Origin: Methylophaga sp. OBS4
Lineage (GTDB): Bacteria; Pseudomonadota; Gammaproteobacteria; Nitrosococcales; Methylophagaceae
Reading direction: 5' to 3'
Length of the DNA: 64,000 bases
Assembly: GCF_026319305.1 (NCBI RefSeq)
Contig: NZ_JAPDMV010000008.1
Coordinates: 17,778 to 81,777 of the forward strand
Positions 9,073 to 17,716 of this stretch are shown here, piece by piece. Made by a program: the position numbers and the translations under genes. Within the stretch, counting starts at the first letter, position 1. Each line of letters opens with the position of its first letter. The notes beneath the pieces are model-generated. The model did no database searches, was not told the DNA's origin, and was given only the letters and a program-made list of their open reading frames with translations.

Positions 9073-10764
9073 TTATTTCAGGTGTGCTGGATTATGCAGT
9101 TTACGCTCGTCTTGTGGCGGTGGCGTCCACTGGTAAAGCCAGGTTTCTGAAAGCGGTTGGCCATCAGCCTCAAGATAGACCCTCAGGTTGATGGGATCGG
9201 TACTGTTATCAGGCGGTACCAAATCAAATATTGCCCGGTATCCAACTATCGCATCTTGTGGGCGTGCAGAAGTAATCTCAACTTTGCCAGCAGAGGCAGT
9301 GATCACAGGTCTCACCCCTGCAGCTTTCGTCAACATCGACAAATTACCTCCAGCGAAATCAATGACAAAACGCTTACTGTAGTATTGACGTTTCCTGCCG
9401 ATGACTCCGCCAAGGCCCGTGAAGGTATTAACCACTTTGGCGTTCTCCGGCTCAACCGGTGGTCCACCCCAGTACATGTTGTAACTGTATAGCAGCTCCT
9501 GACCGGGCACGACAGGCTGTTCCGGATTCCAGAACGCAACGATGTTGTCAAAGGTTTCATCCAAAGTCGGGATTTCCACCAGTTGTACTGCTCCTTTACC
9601 CCAGTTATTGATCGGTTCAATCCAGAGACTTGGGCGACGGTTATAGAACACACCATCATCCTGATAGTGGTCAAAGTTGCGATCACGTTGCATCAGTCCG
9701 AACCCTTGCGGGCTGGTATCACTATAGCTATTAAAGCGAAGATTGCGTGGGTTATTGAGCGGACGCCAGATCCATTCACCGTTACCACGGTGTATCGCGA
9801 GACCATCTGAATCATGGATTTCCGGACGCCAATCCCAATCAGTGCGTCGATCATTCTCTCCGATCATGAACATGCTGGTCAGCGGCGCAATGCCGAGCCG
9901 TTCAATCGATTTACGTGGATAAACGGCAGCATCCACCTTCACCTCCAGACGCTCCCCCGGCTGAATATCGAAACGATAGGCACCGGTAATACTAAGTGAA
10001 TCAAGCAGCGCATAGATGGTTGTTATTTCACTGCCAGGTTTAGGCTGTTCTAGCCAAAAATTGGTAAACACCGGAAACTCTTCAGGCTGGGGCAGCGCCG
10101 TATTAACCGCCAATCCTCGTGCCGACAAACCATACTGCATCTCTTTGCCAACGCCGCGGAAATAGCTTGCGCCGAGGAATGCCATCACGTCGCGTTTCCA
10201 ATCAGTATAAAACTGCATCCGGAACCCGGCAAAGCCGAGATCTTTGGGCAGCGTATCGCCGTTGACGCCCGACTGGCCATAGTCGAACATCGAGGCTGAA
10301 TATTTGACCGGTGTCGTTTTGCCGTCTTGCAAGCGGTAAATATGTACGGGTGTGTCATAGTTCAGTCCGAGATGAAACATCTCTATTCGAAACTCAGAGT
10401 CTTCGTTACGCCAAAGCGCTTTGTCTTTGTTGTAGTGCAACTGCTGATACTCATCCCAGCTCATTTTCTGCAGGCTTTCCGGCAGCTTCCTTTGCTGGCT
10501 TACATAGGTTTTTTCCGCTAAGGCTTGCGCGTACCCTTTGAGCCAGGCATAGCTGAACATTTCACCCGACGGCGGCGCTACGCCACTGGGAGTAGCATTA
10601 GCCGAGTGACTTAATAATATGCCGATTGTCATCACCAATCCGGTCCACACATGGTGCCAACGAGTCGTGCTGCTGATGTTGTGCTTGGAGATATTAGCTA
10701 AGGAGCTGACATGGGCCGGACGAGGAACAGAATTTTCATTTCGGTAACAAAGGTTTGTTTGCAT
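9073..10764 (-). CDS. Periplasmic glucan biosynthesis protein OpgG/OpgD (MdoG family)
   Basis: Periplasmic protein acting on osmoregulated periplasmic glucans. About 563 residues from the chosen ATG at 10764, which has a GGAG site 7 bases upstream; a GTG at 10854 is in frame but poorly supported. After a Sec-type hydrophobic segment (VWTGLVMTIGILLSHSANA) comes the MdoG domain: EMFSYAWLKGYAQALAEKTYV, SYFRGVG, GLSARGLAVNT, IYALLDSLSITGAYRF, RRPSLWIEPINNWGKGAVQLVEIPT. Length and motifs fit either OpgG or OpgD; no opgH glucosyltransferase is adjacent, which leans towards an OpgD-like stand-alone role. Confidence 0.87.
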   Translation of the reverse strand: MQTNLCYRNENSVPRPAHVSSLANISKHNISSTTRWHHVWTGLVMTIGILLSHSANATPSGVAPPSGEMFSYAWLKGYAQALAEKTYVSQQRKLPESLQKMSWDEYQQLHYNKDKALWRNEDSEFRIEMFHLGLNYDTPVHIYRLQDGKTTPVKYSASMFDYGQSGVNGDTLPKDLGFAGFRMQFYTDWKRDVMAFLGASYFRGVGKEMQYGLSARGLAVNTALPQPEEFPVFTNFWLEQPKPGSEITTIYALLDSLSITGAYRFDIQPGERLEVKVDAAVYPRKSIERLGIAPLTSMFMIGENDRRTDWDWRPEIHDSDGLAIHRGNGEWIWRPLNNPRNLRFNSYSDTSPQGFGLMQRDRNFDHYQDDGVFYNRRPSLWIEPINNWGKGAVQLVEIPTLDETFDNIVAFWNPEQPVVPGQELLYSYNMYWGGPPVEPENAKVVNTFTGLGGVIGRKRQYYSKRFVIDFAGGNLSMLTKAAGVRPVITASAGKVEITSARPQDAIVGYRAIFDLVPPDNSTDPINLRVYLEADGQPLSETWLYQWTPPPQDERKLHNPAHLK

Positions 10765-11083
10765 AAACGCGCTCCACTTAACTGCAAAAATCAAGGGGGG
10801 CCGGCAACTTGATTCCCCAGTCATAACAATATAGTCACCAGTGATGAGGGTCACCTCAACTAGACCTAATCATTCTCTGCTTTTTTAAGCCGCCAATAAA
10901 GCAGCAAACATAAGACTGTCAGCATTAGAACCCTCAACGGCGAGGAAAATAGGTATTTATTTATTGGCGCTGAACCGCTTTATGTTTGAGTTCGAAGACA
11001 GATTGGCGGACTTCGTTTGAAAACGGCAGTTACACAGAATTATTTGGCTCCATGGGGGATGAAACATGAATCTCAATAATACA
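10765..11083. other. Gap upstream of the glucan gene
   Basis: This stretch holds the leader of the glucan biosynthesis gene (transcribed leftward) and A/T-rich DNA with no credible coding frame. I see no further motif apart from the hairpin reported next. Confidence 0.5.
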
Positions 11084-11120
11084 AATAAACACAGAGGCAG
11101 AAATTGTCTCTGTGTTTATT
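11084..11120. repeat. Perfect 13-bp inverted repeat (hairpin)
   Basis: AATAAACACAGAG (11084-11096) and CTCTGTGTTTATT (11108-11120) are exact reverse complements separated by an 11-base loop. There is no G/C-rich core followed by a T-run in either direction, so this looks more like an operator or folded RNA than a terminator. It lies about 155 bases upstream of the small secreted protein gene. Confidence 0.6.
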
Positions 11121-11274
11121 CCCTCCTCCCAATTAATGGGTTAAGACACATATTTTCCCATTAATGAAAAAGCCATGGCAGATCGATAATCTCTAGTGAA
11201 AAATTGTCAAAAAAACACATGAGCGTTAGAGTTTGATAACCAACCTTCCAAGTTGGATAGATGAGGTTAGGCAC

Positions 11275-11604
11275 ATGCAACATAAAATCATCGTTATTGT
11301 GGCATCAGTCTTCGCTGCATCAACACAAGCAACTGAGCTTGAACGGCACAATATCACCAGCTGTGCCTATCAGGCGGGTACAGCCTATGAAATTCAGCAA
11401 ATCAGACAGACGGAAGGTGATGATTGGCAGGCGTTTGAACAAAACATAAAGAAAATATACAAAGACTCGCAAGGTCGCCGGGATCTGCTTGATATCGCTA
11501 AACAGGTGTATATTCAGCCAGCAACCACCTCAGTTGACGAGATACATGATCAGATATTCAATGCCTGCGTGCAGCGACAACAAGGGACAGAACCCCTTAC
11601 TTGA
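11275..11604 (+). CDS. Small secreted protein of unknown function
   Basis: 109 residues from the ATG at 11275, preceded by GAGGTTAGG; an upstream in-frame start at 11233 would place the signal peptide internally. Signal peptide MQHKIIVIVASVFAASTQA, then a mature part of about 90 residues with two cysteines (TSCAYQAGTAYEIQQIRQ and IFNACVQRQQ) that could form a disulfide. It is helical and acidic. The family is not recognised; a periplasmic location is inferred. Confidence 0.65.
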   Translation: MQHKIIVIVASVFAASTQATELERHNITSCAYQAGTAYEIQQIRQTEGDDWQAFEQNIKKIYKDSQGRRDLLDIAKQVYIQPATTSVDEIHDQIFNACVQRQQGTEPLT

Positions 11605-11626
11605 TTTGCTTAACATTTGAAACGTT

Positions 11627-12247
11627 TTATTGCACTGCGAGCAATAAATTTAAAGCCAAAGTCACAAAAACCATACCGGCGATACGATGTAAATAAACCT
11701 GTGCTTTTGCTGATTGCCTGAGCCAGCTGCCAAGCCTGTCGGCGAGCATAGCGATACCACAAAAAATCACTAAAGCGATGGCACCAAAAACCGCGCCCAG
11801 CAGGAAAATCTGTGGGGCGATGGGACCGTAAAGCTGGCTGGCAAATTGTGGCAGAAACGCCAGGAAAAAAATCGAAACCTTGGGGTTGCTGACATTCATA
11901 ATGATACCGCGCAGATACAAAGCCCTCGCTGGCAATAACGCGCTGCCACTATTCAGGCTTTGTGGCTGACTGTTAAAAGCCTGCCAGCCCAGATAAAGCA
12001 AATACCCTGCACCGGCAACTTTCAGTGCCGTAAAAGCCAGTTCGGAAGTTTGAAACAGCGTTGCCACACCTAAAGCGACGATACTGGTGTGAAAAATCAG
12101 CCCGGTACATAAACCCAATGTGATAAGCACCCCGCTGCGTTTGCCATACAACATCGATTGAGTCAGAACAAAAATATTATCCGGCCCCGGGGCAATGCTC
12201 AGCAGTGCCGAGGCGATGATAAAAGGTAAAAAAGTCTCGATTGGCAT
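11627..12247 (-). CDS. LysE/RhtB family amino-acid exporter
   Basis: 206-residue inner-membrane protein with six hydrophobic segments. The N-terminal LLSIAPGPDNIFVLTQSMLYGKRSG is the LysE/RhtB signature. Family members export amino acids or their derivatives (homoserine, threonine, lysine); which one is not evident. It converges with the small secreted protein gene and follows the fae terminator on the same strand. Confidence 0.88.
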   Translation of the reverse strand: MPIETFLPFIIASALLSIAPGPDNIFVLTQSMLYGKRSGVLITLGLCTGLIFHTSIVALGVATLFQTSELAFTALKVAGAGYLLYLGWQAFNSQPQSLNSGSALLPARALYLRGIIMNVSNPKVSIFFLAFLPQFASQLYGPIAPQIFLLGAVFGAIALVIFCGIAMLADRLGSWLRQSAKAQVYLHRIAGMVFVTLALNLLLAVQ

Positions 12248-12295
12248 CGGTTTAAATTACAGGGTTTCACTGACTTAAACCAAACACTAGATATG

Positions 12296-12330
12296 AAAAA
12301 GCCCATCTCCACTGTCCGCGAAGATGGGCT
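12296..12330 (-). terminator. Rho-independent terminator of the fae-like gene
   Basis: Read on the minus strand: AGCCCATCT, 13-base loop, AGATGGGCT, then TTTTT. The 9-bp perfect stem lies 20 bases past the fae stop codon. Confidence 0.85.
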
Positions 12331-12351
12331 CAAGTTCATCACAGACTCAGT

Positions 12352-12903
12352 TTACCACTGAGATTCACCGGTTGCAGGATCGTACATTTCATGATGGATC
12401 TTGTTACGGTTTGCGATCAGCTCATCAATTGTTGGTGAGCTTGTCATGGCACGTTGGATAGCCAGTTTCATCGCTTCATAGTTGGTGCGATACAGATCTT
12501 TACGATCCACATCCGGGTTAGCGGCGGCATCAGGTGCAATCCAAACCATCGCGACGATACAAAGATCATCAGCGTGCTCTTTAGGAATCACACCTTCAAT
12601 TACACTATCCAATACCGCATCAGCAATCGCTGACTGTACAGGCCCGCCGAACAGCTCGACATAAGCGCTGGATTTAATCGTGACTTTCGGCACGATCATG
12701 GTGGCAGGTTTGACCTGTTGATTAGTGGCACGAATGGCAAACATACGGGTATGGCCTTCGGTTTGCCCCATCAGGTTAGCAAAGGCATGGCCTGCTGGTC
12801 CCTTAACGCTGCCAATCAAAATTTCAGGCATTGCATCGGTGCCTTGATCCTCGCTCGCAAACACGGTTGCTTCAGCGGTTCTAAACCATACTGGTTCTGA
12901 CAT
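12352..12903 (-). CDS. Formaldehyde-activating enzyme (Fae) paralogue lacking the conserved histidine
   Basis: Fae condenses formaldehyde with tetrahydromethanopterin in methylotroph C1 oxidation. This 183-residue homologue keeps most Fae landmarks: GPAGHAFANLMGQTEGHT, TKIxxPKVTIK-like (IVPKVTIKSSAYVELFGGPVQ), DSVIEGVIPKEHADD and NYEAMKLAIQRAM. However, the A-H-I-D-L-I-I-G motif near residue 22 of Methylobacterium Fae is A-M-P-E-I-L-I-G here (M25 in place of His), and the C-terminus is extended by about 15 residues. In the known enzyme this histidine is the proposed acid catalyst, so this is probably a Fae2/Fae3-like paralogue with another role. GGAG lies 6 bases before the ATG. It is monocistronic. 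Confidence 0.85.
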   Translation of the reverse strand: MSEPVWFRTAEATVFASEDQGTDAMPEILIGSVKGPAGHAFANLMGQTEGHTRMFAIRATNQQVKPATMIVPKVTIKSSAYVELFGGPVQSAIADAVLDSVIEGVIPKEHADDLCIVAMVWIAPDAAANPDVDRKDLYRTNYEAMKLAIQRAMTSSPTIDELIANRNKIHHEMYDPATGESQW

Positions 12904-12920
12904 ATTTCACTCCGGAAAAA

Positions 12921-12948
12921 TAAAAAAAGCGGGCCATTCTATGCCCGT
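12921..12948 (-). terminator. Terminator between arsJ and the fae-like gene
   Basis: On the minus strand CGGGC, 8-base loop, GCCCG, then a T-run (CTTTTTTTATTTTT). It would end the arsenic operon. The T-run stops only about 18 bases before the fae start codon, so it may also work as an attenuator in the fae leader. Confidence 0.7.
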
Positions 12949-13050
12949 TTCAAGCGGACTCACAAGTATTAAATGATCTTGGCTTAGTCGGGGTGAGGTT
13001 GGAATGATCCAGAATGATTAAGCCAAAAGGATCAGACGCATTTTGTGCAC

Positions 13051-14274
13051 TCATCGCCCTACTCCTATTATTGATGCAGGTGGCAGACGCAGGGAGAGCA
13101 CGCCGGCAGCAACGACAAAAATGCCGGACCAGATCAGGCAGCCAATTAAGCCTTGCGTCTGATAAATCAGACCTGACAGTACCGTGCCGGCAAGCCGACC
13201 GCCGGCGTTGGCCATGTAGTAAAAGCCGACATTCATTGAAACCTTGTCGCGTTCCGACCAGGCGACAATTAAATAGGAATGGAGCGCCGAGTTGATGGCA
13301 AACACTACCCCGAAGATGATCAAGCCGGTGATAAGTAAAAGTTGTGGCTGTAGCTCGAGATGTAAACCAAGGGCGATAAGTACGGGTAAAAAAGCCAGGG
13401 TAAAAACCCAGAACCTGGCTGTGTTGCCATCCGGCCCTTTGCCATGATGGCTGTGACGGATGAGCCGAGGTGCGCAGGCTTGTACCAGGCCGTAACCGAT
13501 GACCCAAAGCGCCAGAAAACCGCCCACTTCCATAAAACTCCAGTCAAAAACGGAGTACAGATAAACAGGCAATGCCACCACGAACCAGACATCACGCGCC
13601 CCAAACAGGAAAAAACGTGCGGCCGACAGCCAGTTAATGGCTGGTGTTTTGGAAAATACCTGGGCGAACTTGGGTTTGCTTTTTGATTTGCCCAGTTGCG
13701 ACGGCAACAGCGTCATAGTGATCAGCATCACGACAAAAAGCCCTGCCGCCAGAACTGCCAAAGCACCGCGGAACCCGAGTGTTTGTAACAACATGGCCCC
13801 GACAAAGAACCCTACCCCTTTCAAGGCGTTCTTTGAGCCGGTCAAGACAGCTATCCATTTGAATAAGCGGGATTCACTCCCGTACGCAGGCAATAAGGTT
13901 TTGATACTGGCTTTGGCCGACATCTTGTTCAGATCTTTGGCGATACCGGAGAGTGCCTGTGCAAACATGACATAAGCCACCGACAGCCAGGCGTCGGGCA
14001 CCATAAGCATGCTCAGTGCCACCACCTGCATACCCATGCCGATATGCATGGTCAGGTTCAGGCCGATACGTGAACCCAGCCAGCCTCCCACCAAATTGGT
14101 CACGATGCCGAAGATTTCGTAAAACAAAAACAACATGGCGACTTCGAACGGCGTGTACCCCAACAGGTGGAAATACAACACCACCAGCATACGAATCGCG
14201 CCGTCGGTGAGGGTAAAGGCCCAGTAACCTCCGGTTACAATAAGATAATGTCGTAAGCCTTGTTCTAAAGACAT
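13051..14274 (-). CDS. arsJ: Organoarsenical efflux transporter ArsJ (major facilitator)
   Basis: Inner-membrane MFS protein that exports 1-arseno-3-phosphoglycerate made from arsenate by the partner dehydrogenase. About 407 residues from [20 protein letters not shown], with about 11-12 hydrophobic segments and the characteristic N-terminus [22 protein letters not shown]. The start at 14274 overlaps the last 10 bases of the dehydrogenase gene; an in-frame ATG further upstream lies deep inside that gene. The arsR-gapdh-arsJ order is the defining context of this arsenate route and strongly supports the assignment. Confidence 0.92.
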   Translation of the reverse strand: MSLEQGLRHYLIVTGGYWAFTLTDGAIRMLVVLYFHLLGYTPFEVAMLFLFYEIFGIVTNLVGGWLGSRIGLNLTMHIGMGMQVVALSMLMVPDAWLSVAYVMFAQALSGIAKDLNKMSAKASIKTLLPAYGSESRLFKWIAVLTGSKNALKGVGFFVGAMLLQTLGFRGALAVLAAGLFVVMLITMTLLPSQLGKSKSKPKFAQVFSKTPAINWLSAARFFLFGARDVWFVVALPVYLYSVFDWSFMEVGGFLALWVIGYGLVQACAPRLIRHSHHGKGPDGNTARFWVFTLAFLPVLIALGLHLELQPQLLLITGLIIFGVVFAINSALHSYLIVAWSERDKVSMNVGFYYMANAGGRLAGTVLSGLIYQTQGLIGCLIWSGIFVVAAGVLSLRLPPASIIGVGR

Positions 14275-15266
14275 TTTGCGACTTTCGCTGCCAATTCCAT
14301 CATGCGGTTCACATAGCCCCACTCATTGTCATACCAGGCATAAATTTTGACCTGGGTCCCATCAATAACCATGGTGGAGAGCGCATCGATAATGGCGGAT
14401 CGAGGATCATTAAGGTAATCAACCGACACCAATGGCCGTTCTTCATAGCCAAGAATGTCTTTCAGTTCCCCTGTTGCTGCCTCCTTGAAATAAGCATTGA
14501 TTTCTTGTTCCGTCACCGGGCGTGAGGCTTCGAAGACAAAATCTGTGAGCGAGGCATTCAACAAAGGAATACGCACGGCATGACCATTGAGCTTGCCGGT
14601 TAATTCAGGAAAAATTTTGGTAATGGCTTTGGCCGAGCCCGTTGTGGTCGGGATCAGCGACTGGCTACACGCCCGGGCGCGGCGCAGATCCTTGTGGCCC
14701 TTATCGACAATGGTTTGCGTATTGGTAATGTCATGAATGGTCGTCATACAACCGTGGACTATGCCGACTTTCTCATGCATCACTTTAACAATAGGCGCGA
14801 GGCAGTTGGTGGTACACGATGCTGCAGTGAGTACGTGATGTTGCTCAGGATCGTAGAGATGGTCATTAACGCCATAGACGACATTCAAAGCCCCTTCGGT
14901 CGGTGCCGCCACAATCACCTTCTTTACGCCTTGTTCAAAATAGGCATTCAGGGTCTCCGGCTTTTTATGATGTTTGCCGGTCGCTTCGATGACAATGTCA
15001 CAACCAGACCAGTCAGTGTCGGTTATTTCCTTGTCAGATGAATACTTGAGCGGCTTGCCATCAATAATTAACATGCCATCGCTGGCAGCCATTTCATGTT
15101 GCCAGGGGCCATGAATTGAATCGAACTCGAGCAAGTGAGCCGAGCCGGCGGCATCAATCGCAATCTCGTTGATCTGAACGATGTCATAATCTGTCTTGCC
15201 CCATGCGGCCCTGAAACCCAGGCGCCCCATGCGACCAAAACCATTGATGCCGACACGTATTGGCAT
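14265..15266 (-). CDS. ArsJ-associated glyceraldehyde-3-phosphate dehydrogenase
   Basis: GAPDH-family enzyme which, with arsenate in place of phosphate, forms unstable 1-arseno-3-phosphoglycerate for export by ArsJ. 333 residues from [24 protein letters not shown] 6 bases upstream fixes this start rather than 15299. NAD-binding GINGFGRMG at 6-14, catalytic [10 protein letters not shown] with the active cysteine (about residue 155), and the substrate-binding HDITNTQ loop. It is placed between arsR and arsJ, so it is dedicated to detoxification rather than being the central glycolytic copy. Confidence 0.92.
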   Translation of the reverse strand: MPIRVGINGFGRMGRLGFRAAWGKTDYDIVQINEIAIDAAGSAHLLEFDSIHGPWQHEMAASDGMLIIDGKPLKYSSDKEITDTDWSGCDIVIEATGKHHKKPETLNAYFEQGVKKVIVAAPTEGALNVVYGVNDHLYDPEQHHVLTAASCTTNCLAPIVKVMHEKVGIVHGCMTTIHDITNTQTIVDKGHKDLRRARACSQSLIPTTTGSAKAITKIFPELTGKLNGHAVRIPLLNASLTDFVFEASRPVTEQEINAYFKEAATGELKDILGYEERPLVSVDYLNDPRSAIIDALSTMVIDGTQVKIYAWYDNEWGYVNRMMELAAKVAKCL

Positions 15267-15338
15267 AGAGAACTCCTGCTTCCAATAGACCTCTTGCACC
15301 GCTGCAAGCAGTCTGATTTTTGATAACTTGAAAGAACA

Positions 15339-15692
15339 TTACGCGCAACAGCTGGCACCCGGGCGGTCAGGCATAGCGTGCAAGGTAGTCAGATCTTCAT
15401 AAAAAGGTGATTTTTTCTTGTTGGCCTCTGCTGTTGTTTCCAGCACTGCTTGCGCCCAGTTTCCCAGGTCAGGGTTAATGGAATAAAAAATCCATTGCCC
15501 CTTGCGACGATCGTTGACTATGCCGGCTTCTCTCAGTAACGCCAGATGACGGGAAATCATCGGCTGGGCGAGCGCCAGCGCATGGGTCAACTCGCAGACA
15601 CACAACTCGCCTTCAAGCTGCAACAACATCAGGCAACGCAAGCGTATCTCGTTAGACAAGGCGGAAAATAGAGTATTGGCTTCGATTTTCAT
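15339..15692 (-). CDS. arsR: ArsR/SmtB family arsenic-responsive repressor
   Basis: 117-residue winged-helix repressor of the operon. As(III)-sensing cysteines are visible in ELCVCELTHAL (C31, C33), with a further CC pair at the C-terminus (GASCCA). The recognition helix follows in LAQPMISRHLALLREAGIV, and RRKGQWIFYSIN is the wing. The ATG at 15692 has no Shine-Dalgarno sequence and lies about at the predicted transcription start, so a leaderless mRNA is likely. Confidence 0.9.
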   Translation of the reverse strand: MKIEANTLFSALSNEIRLRCLMLLQLEGELCVCELTHALALAQPMISRHLALLREAGIVNDRRKGQWIFYSINPDLGNWAQAVLETTAEANKKKSPFYEDLTTLHAMPDRPGASCCA

Positions 15693-15700
15693 TGGCCGAC

Positions 15701-15729
15701 AATATATGAAAAATCGTATATACGGTCAA
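15701..15729 (-). promoter_or_regulatory. ars promoter with embedded palindromic operator
   Basis: On the minus strand TTGACC (15724-15729), a 17-base spacer, and TATATT (15701-15706). The perfect palindrome CGTATATACG (15715-15724) lies inside the spacer and touches the -35 box, a suitable ArsR operator. The start codon is only 9 bases beyond the -10 box. Confidence 0.7.
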
Positions 15730-15828
15730 GAGCATATTAAAAAGTGACCCTCCTGCAGGCTCCTATTCGATACTATTTTTATGGGGTTCAATAGAGGCAG
15801 ATCCCAGATTGCTGTTTCCGTGAGAACA

Positions 15829-15862
15829 CAAAAAAAAAACCGGCCATCGCCGGTTTTTTTGA
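15829..15862. terminator. Rho-independent terminator downstream of the glycine-zipper gene
   Basis: A-run, ACCGGC, CATC loop, GCCGGT, T-run (stem around 15839-15854). The flanking A- and T-runs would allow it to work in both directions. It ends the minus-strand lipoprotein gene. Confidence 0.85.
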
Positions 15863-15885
15863 ATCAATCCGTTTGAAAATGATCT

Positions 15886-16335
15886 CTACTGGTTAATCCA
15901 CTCACCACGTGCGTTACGGCAAGCGGTGCCTTTGATAACATCGCGTTGGCCGTCGATGTATGCATCCATCTCATATTCGCGGCACGGCGCACTGGCAGTC
16001 TCATAAGTCCGCGTCGGTGTAACACTGTACCGCGCACCTGAGTCCGGATTGTGCCAGGTGTTTGTTCTGCCTGTAGGATAGGATTCCAGCGTATCGGCAG
16101 CTCGCCGGCGGTCCAGTTCATCCATTTCAGCACCGATATGGCCACCGATAATCGCGCCCAATAAAGTACCGCCAATAATGGCAGCAGTCCGTCCGGTGCC
16201 ACCACCGACATTCGCGCCAAGTACCCCACCGGCCACACCACCGGCAGCTGTGCCAACAGTCTGCCTGTCAGCGGTACAACCAACCAACGCCATAGATAGT
16301 GTCGCAGCAACTACTGTAGTCATTACCTTTTTCAT
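15886..16335 (-). CDS. Glycine-zipper 2TM lipoprotein
   Basis: 149 residues. Lipoprotein signal MKKVMTTVVAATLSMALVGC with lipobox LVGC (C20). Then a glycine-zipper region (GTAAGGVAGGVLGANVGGG and IIGGTLLGAIIGGHIG) as in the 17-kDa surface antigen/SlyB/OsmB group, followed by a C-terminal domain with two cysteines (CREYEMDAYIDGQ, GTACRNARGEW). It is probably outer-membrane anchored; the family is linked to envelope stress, but no precise role is known. Confidence 0.85.
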   Translation of the reverse strand: MKKVMTTVVAATLSMALVGCTADRQTVGTAAGGVAGGVLGANVGGGTGRTAAIIGGTLLGAIIGGHIGAEMDELDRRRAADTLESYPTGRTNTWHNPDSGARYSVTPTRTYETASAPCREYEMDAYIDGQRDVIKGTACRNARGEWINQ

Positions 16336-16497
16336 AGCGTTTCCTTTTAAGCTTGGTCATTGATGACTATTAGACACAACTTTAGTTTTCAGGTTCATGG
16401 GATACTTCCCCCTAAAAATAGCTGGGACGGAGTAAAGCAAATGCGTTTGCTTGCTAGAGTTGCGGTCTTTTAGCTGGTGGGACGCGCCAGCCTGTTA

Positions 16498-17199
16498 TCA
16501 CTGATTTAGCGGGGCCAGCCATTGAGTACCGCCCAAACGGCGCTGTTGTTCAAGATTCCAACTTGCACGCTCACGTAAATGTTGGGCAGGTCTGGCCGGA
16601 TCGTAATTTAACGGGCTGGGCAAGCATGAAGCCAGCAAGGCAGACTGCATCGGTGTCAGTTGTGAGGCCGGTTTACCAAAGTGATATTGGCTGGCGGCTT
16701 CCAGCCCGAACACACCCTCACCCCACTCGGCAATATTCAAATACACTTCCAGAATGCGTTGTTTGCCCCAGGTCAGTTCAATCAGCATGGTAAGCCAGAC
16801 TTCCAGCCCTTTCCGCAGCCAGCTGCGGCCGGTCCAGAGATACACATTCTTGGCAACCTGTTGACTGATGGTGCTGGCGCCTCGCAACTGACCGCCGTTT
16901 CCTGCCGTTCGCAGCACTTTGATAATGGCATCGACATCAAAGCCCTGATGCAATGGAAAACGCTGATCTTCTGAGGTAATAACGGCAAGGGCTGCCTGTT
17001 TTGGAATCTCATCCCAGCTCAGCCAGGTCTGACGCAATCTGAAATATTCATCACCGGCATGCAACCAGCGATCCGCCATGACCATGGTGAGCGGCGGGTT
17101 GAGCCAGCGAAACGGTACAACCACTAACAGGCTGAGCACGATCACGGTCAGCATTAGCAGCAGCAAATATCGAATTATCAGGCGTCTGAGTTTTTTCAC
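16498..17199 (-). CDS. mtgA: Monofunctional peptidoglycan transglycosylase MtgA
   Basis: GT51 enzyme polymerising lipid II glycan strands at the inner membrane. 233 residues: an N-terminal membrane anchor (YLLLLMLTVIVLSLLVVVPF), then motif 1 with the catalytic glutamate in ITSEDQRFPLHQGFD, motif 2 GASTISQQVAKN, motif 3 RKGLEVWLTMLIE, and YLNIAEWGEGVFG. There is no transpeptidase domain and the length matches MtgA. Single gene, divergent from the small lipoprotein at 17365. Confidence 0.93.
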   Translation of the reverse strand: MKKLRRLIIRYLLLLMLTVIVLSLLVVVPFRWLNPPLTMVMADRWLHAGDEYFRLRQTWLSWDEIPKQAALAVITSEDQRFPLHQGFDVDAIIKVLRTAGNGGQLRGASTISQQVAKNVYLWTGRSWLRKGLEVWLTMLIELTWGKQRILEVYLNIAEWGEGVFGLEAASQYHFGKPASQLTPMQSALLASCLPSPLNYDPARPAQHLRERASWNLEQQRRLGGTQWLAPLNQ

Positions 17200-17364
17200 A
17201 GGCCGATCGTACCAGAACTGTAAAACATGTACCTTTTCTCAATTCACTGGCTTGGTGAGGTTTATGTTTAATTATTGTGACTTTCAATATCGATTTTTGT
17301 AGTATTCCAATAAACACAAGGCTTAAGGCACTTAAATCTGTCACATCAACGGAACGGGTAAATA

Positions 17365-17692
17365 ATGAAAAAAATATTCCTCGCTACCATTCTGGTCGCC
17401 CTTGTTGGCTGCACCACTGCTTCACCAAAACAGTACTACCGCGCTGCCGGTGAAGCTGAGCAACTGGAAATAGCCGGCAGGTTCAACCAAATCACTTTTG
17501 AGCATAATGTATTGGTTAACGGTGAAACCGTAGTGACCGGCAGCTTACCCTATAACTATGATGATGCCAGTTTCGATGGTGTCTATCTATGGTGACACGG
17601 CTGTCACCTCTGATTGCCACTGGCAATCGAAAACCGACCTTGCCTGTCTGGTAAAAATAAATGGTGAAATGGCCGCTACGCTGACTTTCTAA
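17365..17692 (+). pseudogene. Small lipoprotein gene interrupted by a 4-base tandem duplication
   Basis: Lipoprotein signal MKKIFLATILVALVGC (lipobox LVGC). The frame ends prematurely at 17595 (DGVYLW stop), but the +1 frame continues smoothly as YGDTAVTSDCHWQSKTDL and on to INGEMAATLTF with a TAA at 17690-17692. The break coincides with TCTATCTA (17582-17589); removing one TCTA restores a 107-residue protein reading DGVYGDTAV. It is either a true frameshift mutation or a sequence error. The product's function is unknown. Confidence 0.75.
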
Positions 17693-17716
17693 GTCGGCGG
17701 GCATCTCTAGGGGCGG

